DNA of 18,815 nucleotides from NCBI GenBank assembly GCA_964431545.1, contig CAYSLC010000103.1, positions 1 through 18,815 of the forward strand, written 5' to 3'. The translations under genes were made by a program, and so were the position numbers. This stretch comes from CAYSLC01 sp964431545. Lineage in GTDB: Bacteria; Desulfobacterota; Desulfobacteria; Desulfobacterales; JAABSP01. The notes beneath the pieces are model-generated. The model was given only the letters and a program-made list of their open reading frames with translations, searched no databases and was not told where the DNA came from. How positions within the stretch are numbered: the stretch's first letter is position 1; every line of letters starts with the position of its first letter. Positions 1-6,659 of this stretch are shown here, one piece after another.

Positions 1-1143
1 ATGAACGGCGCGCTGAACGGCCGGCTGATCCTCGACCTTTCCAGATTCCTCCCCGGCCCTTACTGTTCCATGATCCTGGCGGACCACGGGGCGCGGGTGA
101 TCGCCCTCGAGGACCGGCGGTTCGAAAAGGGGGGTCTGGACATCCTGCGGTCGGTCAACCGGAACAAAGAGCATATGACCCTCAACCTGAAGACCGACAA
201 GGGAAGGGAGATCTTCTTCTCCCTGGCCCGGACCGCCGACGTGATCCTGGAGGGTTTCCGTCCGGGGGTCACCTCCCGGCTGGGGGTGGATTACGAGACG
301 GTGAAGGGGATCAACCCCGGCATCATCTACTGCGCCCTTACCGGATACGGACAGACGGGTCCCCTGAAGGACCAGGCCGGCCACGACATCAACTTCGTCG
401 GGTACAGCGGGGCACTGTCCCTGATCGGTCCCAAGGACGGCCCCCCTTGCATTCCCGGGCTCCAACTGGGGGACGTGGCCGGAGGGATGTACGCCGCCGT
501 GGGCATCCTCATGGCACTGCTCGCCAGAGAGAAGACGGGAAAAGGTCAGTTCATCGACATCTCCATGACCGACAGCGTCCTGTCCATGCTCCATCTGGCC
601 GCCGGCTGGCTCCAGGCCCACGGCGCCCCCCCGAAACGGGGCGACTTCGGCATCGGAGGCCGCTACGCCTATTACAACATCTACGAGACCCGGGACGGAA
701 AATACGTCACCCTTGCGGCGCTGGAACCCCAATTCTGGCGGTCCATCTGTACGTATTTGGGGATGGAGGAGTATATCCCCCACCAGGAGGACGAAGAACG
801 GCGGGAGGAGATGGTCTCCCGGTTCCGGGCCGCCTTCCGGGAGAAGACCCGGGAGCAGTGGCAGGCGATCCTGGCCGACCTGGATGTCTGCGGCGGCGGT
901 GTTCTCGACCTCGACGAGGCCCTGGCGGGGGACAACGCCAGGGAGCGGAAGATGGCGGTGACCCTCCCGGACGGGGACCGACACGCCGGTCCGGCCATCG
1001 GCACGCCCGTCAAGTTCAGCGATACGCCCGGTGGCATCCGCACGCCGCCGCCCGATTTCGGCCAACATACGGAAAAGATCCTGTCGGAGCTGGGCTACAC
1101 CCCCGCCGATATCGAGGCCCTGGCAAAAGAGGGCGTGGTCTGA
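1..1143 (+). CDS. CaiB/BaiF-family CoA-transferase / alpha-methylacyl-CoA racemase-like enzyme
   Basis: This 380-residue protein belongs to family III CoA-transferases (CaiB/BaiF), which either move CoA between acids or epimerise 2-methylacyl-CoA. The N-terminus (LDLSRFLPGPYCSMILADHGA) is the usual start of the family. Three residues match the catalytic set known for alpha-methylacyl-CoA racemase: His128 in AGHDINF, Asp158 in LGDVAGG and Glu242 in ALEPQFW. This favours racemase over CoA-transferase, although Asp158 is shared by both. The length is normal for the racemase branch (about 360-380). The ATG is the first base of the window, so its ribosome binding site cannot be seen and an upstream start cannot be excluded. 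The stop codon overlaps the next gene's start (TGATG), which implies co-translation with the glycosyltransferase, although no shared pathway is obvious. Family assignment is sure; substrate is unknown. Confidence 0.88.
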   Translation: MNGALNGRLILDLSRFLPGPYCSMILADHGARVIALEDRRFEKGGLDILRSVNRNKEHMTLNLKTDKGREIFFSLARTADVILEGFRPGVTSRLGVDYETVKGINPGIIYCALTGYGQTGPLKDQAGHDINFVGYSGALSLIGPKDGPPCIPGLQLGDVAGGMYAAVGILMALLAREKTGKGQFIDISMTDSVLSMLHLAAGWLQAHGAPPKRGDFGIGGRYAYYNIYETRDGKYVTLAALEPQFWRSICTYLGMEEYIPHQEDEERREEMVSRFRAAFREKTREQWQAILADLDVCGGGVLDLDEALAGDNARERKMAVTLPDGDRHAGPAIGTPVKFSDTPGGIRTPPPDFGQHTEKILSELGYTPADIEALAKEGVV

Positions 1144-2402
1144 TGGGAGGCGGGGAGGCCGCCTCGCTGCGGGTCTGCCTCGTCAGCTACCGGAGCAATC
1201 CCCACTGCGGCGGCCAGGGGGTCTACCTCAAGAACCTGAGCCGGTCGCTGCGGGACCTGGGACATCGGGTGACGGTGGTCTCGGGCCCGCCGGACCCCCT
1301 GCTCGATCCCGGGATCCCCGTCCACCGGCCCCCCTGCCTCGATCTCTACAACCCGGATGATCCGTTCCGGGTCCCCGGCCTTCGGGAACTCCTCGATCCG
1401 GTCAGCCTGGCGGAATGGGCCGGGGTCTCCACGGCCGGATTTCCGGAGCCCTTCACCTTCGGCCTCCGGGCCTATCGCTTGTTGCGCCGGCGATGCGGGG
1501 ATTTCGACGTCCTCCACGACAACCAGAGCCTCTCCTACGGCATCTGGGCCATGGCTCGCCGCCTGCCGGCCGTGGCGACCATCCACCACCCCATCACCCG
1601 GGACCGGGAGATCGCGGTGGCGTCGGTCCGGCCCTTCTGGAAGAAGCTGAAGCACCACCGGTGGTACTCCTTTCTGGGGATGCAGAAGCGGGTCGCCCGG
1701 AGGCTCTTTCCCATCATCACGGTCTCGGAGCGGGCAAGGGAGGACATCGGCGCCGATTTCCGGGTGCCGGCCCATCGGTTCCGCGTGGTCCCCAACGGCA
1801 TCGACACCGACCTCTTTTACCCCCTGCCCGGAATCGAGCGGGAGCCGAACCGGCTCATCGTGACCAACAGCGCCGACATGCCCCTCAAGGGGCTGTTCCA
1901 CCTGTTGCGCGCGATGGCGATTCTGACCGCCCGGGAGGGCCGGGACGTGCGGCTCACCGTCATCGGAACGCCCAAGAAGGACGGCGGCGTCGTCCGCCTG
2001 ATCCACCGGCTCGGCATCGGAGATCGGGTCAGCTTCACCGGCCGGGTGGACCCCCCCGCCTTCCTCCGCCACTACGCCGCCGCCAGCGCGGCGGTGGTCC
2101 CCTCGGTCTATGAAGGCTTCGGCCTGCCGGCCGGCGAGGCCATGGCCTGCGGGGTCCCGGTGGTGGCCACCACCGGCGGGGCCCTGCCGGAGGTGGTGGG
2201 GGACGCGGGGCTGCTGGTGCCCCCGGCGGACGCCGATGCCCTGGCCCGGGCCATCGGGAGCCTCCTGGACGATCCTTCGAGGGCCGAGGCGCTGGGAAGG
2301 GCCGGATATGCCCGGGTCCACCGATGCTTCACCTGGCGGGAGGCGGCCCGGCAAACGGCCGAGGTCTACCGGGAGGCGATCGATGCTCACCGTCGACCTT
2401 GA
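1143..2402 (+). CDS. GT4-family glycosyltransferase (GT-B fold)
   Basis: This 419-residue protein is a retaining glycosyltransferase of family GT4, which transfers a sugar from a nucleotide-sugar to a lipid or glycan acceptor at the cytoplasmic face. The N-terminal acceptor domain has the usual glycine-rich loop (HCGGQGVYLKNLSRSL, residues about 21-36). The C-terminal domain starts around NGIDTDLF (about 218) and carries the donor-binding E-x7-E motif (EGFGLPAGE, about 324-332) followed by AMACGVPVVAT and GGALPEVVG. The frame stays open far upstream, inside the previous gene, but homology begins only at LRVCLVSY. The ATG at 1143 overlapping the preceding stop is therefore chosen as start. Its 3' end overlaps the following methyltransferase by 20 nt. 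The pair suggests synthesis and methylation of a surface glycan; the sugar and acceptor cannot be read from sequence. Confidence 0.9.
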   Translation: MGGGEAASLRVCLVSYRSNPHCGGQGVYLKNLSRSLRDLGHRVTVVSGPPDPLLDPGIPVHRPPCLDLYNPDDPFRVPGLRELLDPVSLAEWAGVSTAGFPEPFTFGLRAYRLLRRRCGDFDVLHDNQSLSYGIWAMARRLPAVATIHHPITRDREIAVASVRPFWKKLKHHRWYSFLGMQKRVARRLFPIITVSERAREDIGADFRVPAHRFRVVPNGIDTDLFYPLPGIEREPNRLIVTNSADMPLKGLFHLLRAMAILTAREGRDVRLTVIGTPKKDGGVVRLIHRLGIGDRVSFTGRVDPPAFLRHYAAASAAVVPSVYEGFGLPAGEAMACGVPVVATTGGALPEVVGDAGLLVPPADADALARAIGSLLDDPSRAEALGRAGYARVHRCFTWREAARQTAEVYREAIDAHRRP

Positions 2403-3165
2403 GCGGCTCATTCCCGGAAGCATCCCGCGAACAGGGGGAGGGGCCGGGCGGTGCCGGGTCCTCGATGTCGGGTGCGGGTCGGGCCGCCACGCCTGTGCCG
2501 CGGCCCGGCGGGTGGGGACGACGGTGGTGGGGGCGGACATCGGCCACGCCGAGGTAAAGGCGGCCCGGAACCGCTTCGACCTGGACATGGCTATGGGAGA
2601 GGCCGGCTCCCCGATCCGGCTGCTGGCCGCCGACATCACCGCCCTCCCCTTTCCCGCGGCCGCGTTCGATCTGGTGATCTGCTCGGAGGTGCTGGAACAC
2701 ATCCCGGACCACCGAACCGCGGCGGCGGAGATGGCCCGGGTCCTGAAACCGACCGGGACCCTGGCGGTGAGCGTCCCCCGGTTCCTTCCGGAGTGGCTCT
2801 GCTGGCGGCTCTCCAGGGACTACCGGAGGTCTCCGGGGGGGCATCTGCGCATCTATACGAAGAACGCGTTGATCTCCCTGGTCCGGGTGGCGGGATTCCG
2901 GCCCGTGGGGCGGTCCCACGGCGCCCACAGCCTCCATGTGCCCTACTGGTGGCTCAAGTGCCTGGTCGGGGTCGACCGCCGGGATTCGACCCTGGTGAAC
3001 CTCTACCACCGCCTCCTGGTGTGGGACATGATGGCGGCGCCGCCCCTGACGCGATTCCTCGACCGGCTCTTCAACCCGTTGCTGGGAAAGAGCCTTGTGG
3101 TCTATTTCCGAAAGGCGGCGGCACCGGCCGCCCCGGACACCCCGGACCGCGCCGGAGCGGCCTGA
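2383..3165 (+). CDS. Class I SAM-dependent methyltransferase (Methyltransf_11 type)
   Basis: This protein of 260 residues has the Rossmann fold of class I methyltransferases. Motif I is VLDVGCGSG (residues about 26-34), the acidic strand-2 end is VVGADIGH, and the motif IV/post-motif region is LVICSEVLEHIPD followed by MARVLKPTGTLAVSVPR, which is typical of the Methyltransf_11/UbiE-like group. The ATG at 2383 lies inside the end of the glycosyltransferase gene (20-nt overlap). It places the SAM motif at the usual distance from the N-terminus, so it is preferred over start codons further upstream in the same frame. It probably methylates a small molecule, glycan or lipid connected with the glycosyltransferase, but the substrate is not deducible. 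The last 64 nt overlap the end of a convergent small gene on the other strand. Confidence 0.87.
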   Translation: MLTVDLERLIPGSIPRTGGGAGRCRVLDVGCGSGRHACAAARRVGTTVVGADIGHAEVKAARNRFDLDMAMGEAGSPIRLLAADITALPFPAAAFDLVICSEVLEHIPDHRTAAAEMARVLKPTGTLAVSVPRFLPEWLCWRLSRDYRRSPGGHLRIYTKNALISLVRVAGFRPVGRSHGAHSLHVPYWWLKCLVGVDRRDSTLVNLYHRLLVWDMMAAPPLTRFLDRLFNPLLGKSLVVYFRKAAAPAAPDTPDRAGAA

Positions 3166-3386
3166 TCGCCCGGCGATTCCTCGAACGGCACCTCCTCGAG
3201 GATCAGTTTCCGGACCGAAACCGACCCCGGTTCCCTCCGGTTCAACCGCTCCCGGTGGGCAAGGGCCGTCTCCCTTCGCGCCATGGGAAAGACCGATGCC
3301 TTGTCGAGGGGGACGAAGAGATCCTCCCCTCCCTTCACCCGCAGGTACCGATCCCCCCGCCTGACGACCAACAGTTCCATCCGCAC
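3102..3386 (-). CDS. Small uncharacterised protein downstream of the TrpD-like gene
   Basis: I do not recognise this 94-residue protein. The first two thirds look like a compact soluble beta-rich fold (MELLVVRRGDRYLRVK, then DLFVPLDKASVFP), while the last 20 residues are an Ala/Gly-rich tail that overlaps the convergent methyltransferase gene. No signal peptide or membrane segment is visible. A GTG at 3386 has an excellent Shine-Dalgarno (AGGAGG, 6-nt spacing); the ATG at 3380, two codons later, has a spacing of 12 nt, so GTG is preferred. It begins 34 nt after the TrpD-like stop codon and is probably co-transcribed with it under the same cobalamin riboswitch. The good ribosome binding site and sensible amino-acid composition support a real gene, but in GC-rich DNA a chance frame remains possible. 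Confidence 0.55.
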   Translation of the reverse strand: MRMELLVVRRGDRYLRVKGGEDLFVPLDKASVFPMARRETALAHRERLNRREPGSVSVRKLILEEVPFEESPGDQAAPARSGVSGAAGAAAFRK

Positions 3387-3420
3387 GCTCCCCCTCCTCT
3401 TTTCGGACCAAAGACCGGTC

Positions 3421-4530
3421 TCAATTCAAGGCCGACAGCCGCCTCAACCGCTCCAGCCCCTTTTCCGGGCTCCGGTTCTGGGAGGCGACCCACCCCTCCA
3501 GGGTCCGGCGGGCCGATCCCTCGAAGAGCCGCTCCGACGCCCGGAAGACCCCGTCCCGGATGTTCCCGGCCGTTCCCGCCACATAGTCGATGAGCCCCGC
3601 GTTGAGGGCGACCGCCTCGGCCCGGGCCCCGTCGGTTCTCCCCCCCAGAAGGGAGACGAACCGCCGGGCCTCCAGGTCCAGATCCGGGGCGGGGGACAGG
3701 GCATCGGGGGGATGGGCGCAAAGGCCCACATCCGAGGGACCGAAGGAGAAGGTCTCGATCCGCCCGTCCTCCCAAAGCTCGGCGCACCAGGTGGTGCCGC
3801 ACACCGATGCCTCGTCCATCCCCCGGTCGGACCCTTGGATGCCCCCGTGGACCACCAGGGCCCGGCGGTACCCGATGGCTTTCATGACCCGGGCCACCGG
3901 CAGGATCATCTTTTTGGAATAGACGCCGCGGACGGCGTACTTGGGAAGGGCGGGGTTGGCCAGGGAGGCGGCGATGTTGAGGGTCGATCCGAAGCAGATG
4001 TTGGAGAGGATCCGTCCCAAGGCCAGGGGATGAATCCGGGGGCTCATGCCGTTGAACAGCCCGATGCCCGACGTTCGGATGCTGTCGGCCACCAGGGCCG
4101 CGTCGCACTCCACGTCGACGCCGAGGGCCTCGGCCATGTCCACCGTGCCGCACACGGAGGTGATGGCCCGGGCCCCGTGGCGGGCCATCCGGACCCCGCC
4201 CGCCGCCGCCAGCACCGAGGCGGCCGTGCTGATGTTGAAGGTCTTGAAGGTGTCCATCCCGGTGCCGCTGTTCTCCACCAGCGGCACCGTCCCGTCCACT
4301 TCGACCTTCTCCGTGTCGAGGTCGAAGATCGCCTCCCATCCGCCGGCCACCTCCTCCTCGGTCTCCCCTTTGGCCGTGAGCGCGGCAAGGAAAGCGCCCT
4401 GCTGCATCTGGGTCACCTGATCTCCCAGCACCCGGTGGAAGGCCTCCCTGGCCTCCCGGCGGGTGAGATCCACGCCCTCGATCAAACGGGCGATCACCGT
4501 TCCGAACTCCCTGTCCATCCGTGTCAACAT
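3421..4530 (-). CDS. TrpD-family phosphoribosyltransferase, probably not acting on anthranilate
   Basis: This 369-residue protein has the nucleoside phosphorylase/phosphoribosyltransferase (class III) fold of anthranilate phosphoribosyltransferase. The PRPP-side motifs are present: GTGMD (89-93, for GTGGD), TFNIST (97-102), RHGARA (117-122, for KHGNRA) and the metal-binding Asp239-Glu240 in GMDEAS. The anthranilate side is not conserved. The NHHPAMKH segment of true TrpD reads RIHPLALGR (165-173), and the arginine of the RTIFN segment aligns with Gly181 (GSTLN). No other trp gene is nearby. The ATG at 4530 is preceded by GGAGG at 5 nt. A cobalamin riboswitch lies about 430 nt upstream on the same strand with no gene between, so B12 control is likely. 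I infer that it ribosylates a different aromatic or nitrogenous base; a role in cobamide lower-ligand metabolism is a hypothesis. Family is certain, substrate is not. Confidence 0.85.
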   Translation of the reverse strand: MLTRMDREFGTVIARLIEGVDLTRREAREAFHRVLGDQVTQMQQGAFLAALTAKGETEEEVAGGWEAIFDLDTEKVEVDGTVPLVENSGTGMDTFKTFNISTAASVLAAAGGVRMARHGARAITSVCGTVDMAEALGVDVECDAALVADSIRTSGIGLFNGMSPRIHPLALGRILSNICFGSTLNIAASLANPALPKYAVRGVYSKKMILPVARVMKAIGYRRALVVHGGIQGSDRGMDEASVCGTTWCAELWEDGRIETFSFGPSDVGLCAHPPDALSPAPDLDLEARRFVSLLGGRTDGARAEAVALNAGLIDYVAGTAGNIRDGVFRASERLFEGSARRTLEGWVASQNRSPEKGLERLRRLSALN

Positions 4531-4959
4531 CTCGTCCTCCCGACAACATCTCCAGTGTTCAGATGGCGGCCACGACCCCGCAGGTGGTCGCCGGCAACGA
4601 CGGCGGCGGCGGGATGATGGCCGGCAAAACCGGCTGGTACCGCTTTTCCGGCGGCAACGGTCGGGAGATTCCCGGAAGGGAAACGATGAGGGGGATGGGA
4701 AAAACGTGGCGGGACCGGTCCGCGCGCCGGAGACCCGATACCGTACCCCTCCCCCATCCGGCCCTGACCGGCCGCGGGAAAAGATAGGGGATCGGCATCC
4801 AGCAAGCTACCCGAAAATCTATCCTCCGTCCGTGTTGGGGATGTCCGGTTGCCCCGGAGCGTCGGACCCGATTGGAACGTCTCCGGATTCGATAGTCTTT
4901 GGGCATCCGCCGAAACGGAACTGGAGGCGCGGGGCGGCACCCAAACAGGCGTCGCTCCA
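4531..4959 (-). other. Long leader between cobalamin riboswitch and TrpD-like gene
   Basis: About 430 nt separate the riboswitch aptamer from the TrpD-like start codon. Open frames here on either strand have low-complexity Pro/Arg/Gly composition and no recognisable motif, so I call no gene. One good hairpin is visible at 4854-4886 (arms CCGGAG-A-CGT and ACG-CTCCGG, read on the minus strand), but no U-tract follows. The leader may hold the expression platform, a Rho-dependent terminator or a structure acting at the ribosome binding site; the sequence alone does not decide. Confidence 0.5.
4854..4886 (-). other. Hairpin in the leader downstream of the riboswitch
   Basis: An imperfect inverted repeat of nine base pairs with one bulged base (CCGGAG-A-CGT / ACG-CTCCGG) encloses about 14 nt. 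It lies about 75 nt past the 3' end of the cobalamin aptamer. No run of T follows on the minus strand, so it is not a standard intrinsic terminator. It may be part of the expression platform or have no function. Confidence 0.3.
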
Positions 4960-5142
4960 GCCGACAGGCAGGCTTTCTGGCTCACGGATCATTCGACCGG
5001 CCGCGCCTTCCCGGAGACTCAATGGCCTCCAGTGGCCGGATGCGGCCGTCGTCCCCGTTCACAGCAATGGCTGGCTTGCAGTGGATTCGCACCACTTTTC
5101 CTTTTACCGGCAAAGGGAAGCCCCCCTGCCGCACCTGTCGGC
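4960..5142 (-). promoter_or_regulatory. Cobalamin (B12) riboswitch
   Basis: Read on the minus strand, the conserved pieces of the cobalamin aptamer occur in the right order. They are GACAGGTGC at the start, AAAAGGAAAAGTGGTGCGAA then TCCAC, TGTGAACGGGGACGA, the GCCACTG box, CGGGAAGGC and finally GAGCCAGAAAGCCTGCC. The closing P1 helix is perfect: GCCGACAGG (5142-5134) pairs with CCTGTCGGC (4968-4960). These aptamers bind adenosylcobalamin or methylcobalamin and usually switch off downstream genes when B12 is plentiful. The first gene downstream on the same strand is the TrpD-like phosphoribosyltransferase; no transporter or cob/cbi gene is in view. A promoter candidate sits just upstream. Confidence 0.93.
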
Positions 5143-5153
5143 CAACCACGACC

Positions 5154-5182
5154 CCTCTACCGGTTTATCGGACGATTGTCAA
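5154..5182 (-). promoter_or_regulatory. Sigma70-type promoter for the riboswitch transcript
   Basis: On the minus strand there is a perfect -35 hexamer TTGACA (5182-5177), a 17-nt spacer and a weak -10, TAGAGG (5159-5154). The predicted start of transcription, near 5147, falls about 5 nt before the P1 helix of the cobalamin riboswitch, which is where a riboswitch promoter is expected. The position supports the call more than the poor -10 does. Confidence 0.55.
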
Positions 5183-5308
5183 CCGGCAACCGCACCGGCA
5201 ACCCCAACGTCAATTTCCCATACGGCCTTTCAGGGACGAATCCTTGAAAACGTGGAGGTTCCGGCGGGCGGCGGTGAAGCGGACGCGGACCGACGGGCGT
5301 CGGCAGCC

Positions 5309-5656
5309 TCAATACTCGCTCTCCGGCTGGGCGGTGAGCCGGGTCACCTCCGCGTTGAGCACGCCGCCCGGCTCCACCACGATATCCTTGCAGACCACCT
5401 TGCCCCGGCAGCTTCCGGTGGAGAGAATGGTCAACGCGCGCATGGCCCGAAGCCGGCCTTCGAAGGTCCCTCCGATGGTGACGTCCCCGGCCTTGATCTC
5501 CGCCAGCGCGGACCCCTCCCGGCTGATCACCACCGACTCCCCCTTGATCTCCCCCTTCAGGGTGCCGCGGATCACCAGACGCCCGGTGAAGGCGATGGTC
5601 CCTTCGAACGCGCACCCTTCATCGAGGATGGAAATGGTCTCCTTCTTCCTGGCCAA
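5309..5656 (-). CDS. Bactofilin (DUF583 cytoskeletal protein)
   Basis: This 115-residue protein is a short bactofilin, a soluble protein that polymerises without nucleotide into filaments under the inner membrane and positions cell-wall enzymes. The right-handed beta-helix core is recognisable from repeating short strands: CAFEGTIAFTGRLVIRGTL, GEIKGESVVISREGSA, AEIKAGDVTIGGTFEG and ALTILSTGSCRGKV, ending with VEPGGVLNAEV. It has no membrane segment and only short disordered tails, as usual. The start is TTG at 5656, preceded by AAAAGGAGG with a 6-nt spacing; no ATG suits the domain boundary. It is the last gene of the tol-ruv gene run and lies 148 nt after a single-pass membrane protein and an L,D-transpeptidase gene, which fits a cell-shape role. 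Whether it has its own promoter in the 148-nt gap is unclear. Confidence 0.9.
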   Translation of the reverse strand: MARKKETISILDEGCAFEGTIAFTGRLVIRGTLKGEIKGESVVISREGSALAEIKAGDVTIGGTFEGRLRAMRALTILSTGSCRGKVVCKDIVVEPGGVLNAEVTRLTAQPESEY

Positions 5657-5804
5657 GCAGCGCCTCCTTTTGGATATGAACTTTTTCGTCGGTATGCCAT
5701 TGACGTCCCCCCGGGTACCTTCGGGCCGCGGCGGGATGATCCCCGGACGGCAACGGAGGTTCCGTCAAACAAGGGGCATTCTCCGGCCGACACCCTCCCC
5801 CCCG

Positions 5805-6659
5805 CTATTCGCCGAAAGCCTGTCCGGACCGGATCAGGGGAAAATCCTCCTCCAGCATCAGGGCGCCGGAATCGCTGAACACATGGACGGTGGCGATGGT
5901 GAACCGCCCGGGCTCCCCGGCGTCCGCCAGGGTGAAACGCATCCGTTTGTAATTGGTGATGGCGAATCCCTGCCCCTCCTCCTCGCCGGTGGGTCTGCCC
6001 CCGATCAATGGGGTGGACGGCAGGGAGACCCAGTGGGCCCGCCGGACGTCGTCCGGCTTGAGCACCAGAATCACGTGGCCGGAGATCCGATTCTCCGCCT
6101 CATCGATGTTGAGGATCTTGAAGGTGATCTTCAGGCTTTCGCCTCCGTTCCCCACAGAGGACCGGAAATCCTCGATCCGCACCCCCGGCTCCGGAAGAAC
6201 GGCCGCGGGGCCGGGCCCGGGCCGCGGGTCGTTCCTGGGAGGGGGGATCTCCGCCGTTTCCGGGGCGGCGGGGGGAGGATCCGTCTCTGTCGGACCGGAG
6301 GCCTCCGTCGGCTCCACCCCACCGGCGGGAGCCTTCACGGATCCGGAATCGGCGGAGGGAACGCCGGACCGGCCGGCGGGCTCCTCGGAAACCGGTCGCC
6401 GACCCGCCGCCAAAGCTTCTTCCAGTTGATGGTTCCGCCGCCGCTCCCCCTCGTAGAGCCAATAGAGTACGCCGGCGGAACCCACGGCGGCGGCCAACAG
6501 GAGGACCAACAGAACCACCAGCGGCTTGTACCACCGAAGGGTCCTCATCCGGCCGTCGTCGGCCACCAGCATCAGGGTCCACCGCCGATCCCTTTTGGCG
6601 GCCTTGCCCGGCCGCTTCGGGCCTACATTCTTCTCCATGTCTCCCTGTAGATCTTCCAT
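5805..6659 (-). CDS. Single-pass inner-membrane protein with proline-rich periplasmic linker, bactofilin-associated
   Basis: This 284-residue protein has a basic cytoplasmic N-terminus (about 1-44), one membrane helix (PLVVLLVLLLAAAVGSAGVL, about 45-65), a short coiled region (ERRRNHQLEEALAAG), a Pro/Glu/Gly-rich linker (about 85-155) and a folded C-terminal periplasmic domain of some 125 residues that I do not recognise. The juxtamembrane stretch RRWTLMLVADDGRMRTLRWY resembles the cytoplasmic segment that precedes the membrane helix in many bactofilin-linked M23 peptidases, but no peptidase motif follows. The ATG at 6659 has AGGAGG at 7 nt and overlaps the transpeptidase gene by 37 nt; the ATG at 6638 is a second choice with a poorer site. 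It sits between the transpeptidase and bactofilin genes, so I infer that it couples the cytoskeleton to a periplasmic partner. Confidence 0.8.
   Translation of the reverse strand: MEDLQGDMEKNVGPKRPGKAAKRDRRWTLMLVADDGRMRTLRWYKPLVVLLVLLLAAAVGSAGVLYWLYEGERRRNHQLEEALAAGRRPVSEEPAGRSGVPSADSGSVKAPAGGVEPTEASGPTETDPPPAAPETAEIPPPRNDPRPGPGPAAVLPEPGVRIEDFRSSVGNGGESLKITFKILNIDEAENRISGHVILVLKPDDVRRAHWVSLPSTPLIGGRPTGEEEGQGFAITNYKRMRFTLADAGEPGRFTIATVHVFSDSGALMLEEDFPLIRSGQAFGE

Noticed and set aside
447..1142. N-terminal extension of the glycosyltransferase frame into the CaiB-like gene
   Set aside because: The extension is Arg/Pro/Gly-rich and out of frame over a real gene; the GT4 fold begins just after 1143.
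1095..2702. Open frame of about 535 codons on the minus strand opposite the glycosyltransferase
   Set aside because: No family similarity, atypical composition, and fully overlaps two recognised genes.
4524..4985. Minus-strand open frame (about 153 codons) in the leader of the TrpD-like gene
   Set aside because: Its start lies inside the riboswitch aptamer and it overlaps the TrpD start; no motif, Pro/Arg/Gly-rich composition.
5290..5303. Short hairpin after the bactofilin stop as terminator
   Set aside because: Only about 5 bp of stem with a 4-nt loop and no T-tract; too weak to call.
4463..5878. Plus-strand open frame covering the riboswitch region and bactofilin
   Set aside because: No recognisable domain; the sequence it covers is explained by the minus-strand riboswitch and bactofilin gene.
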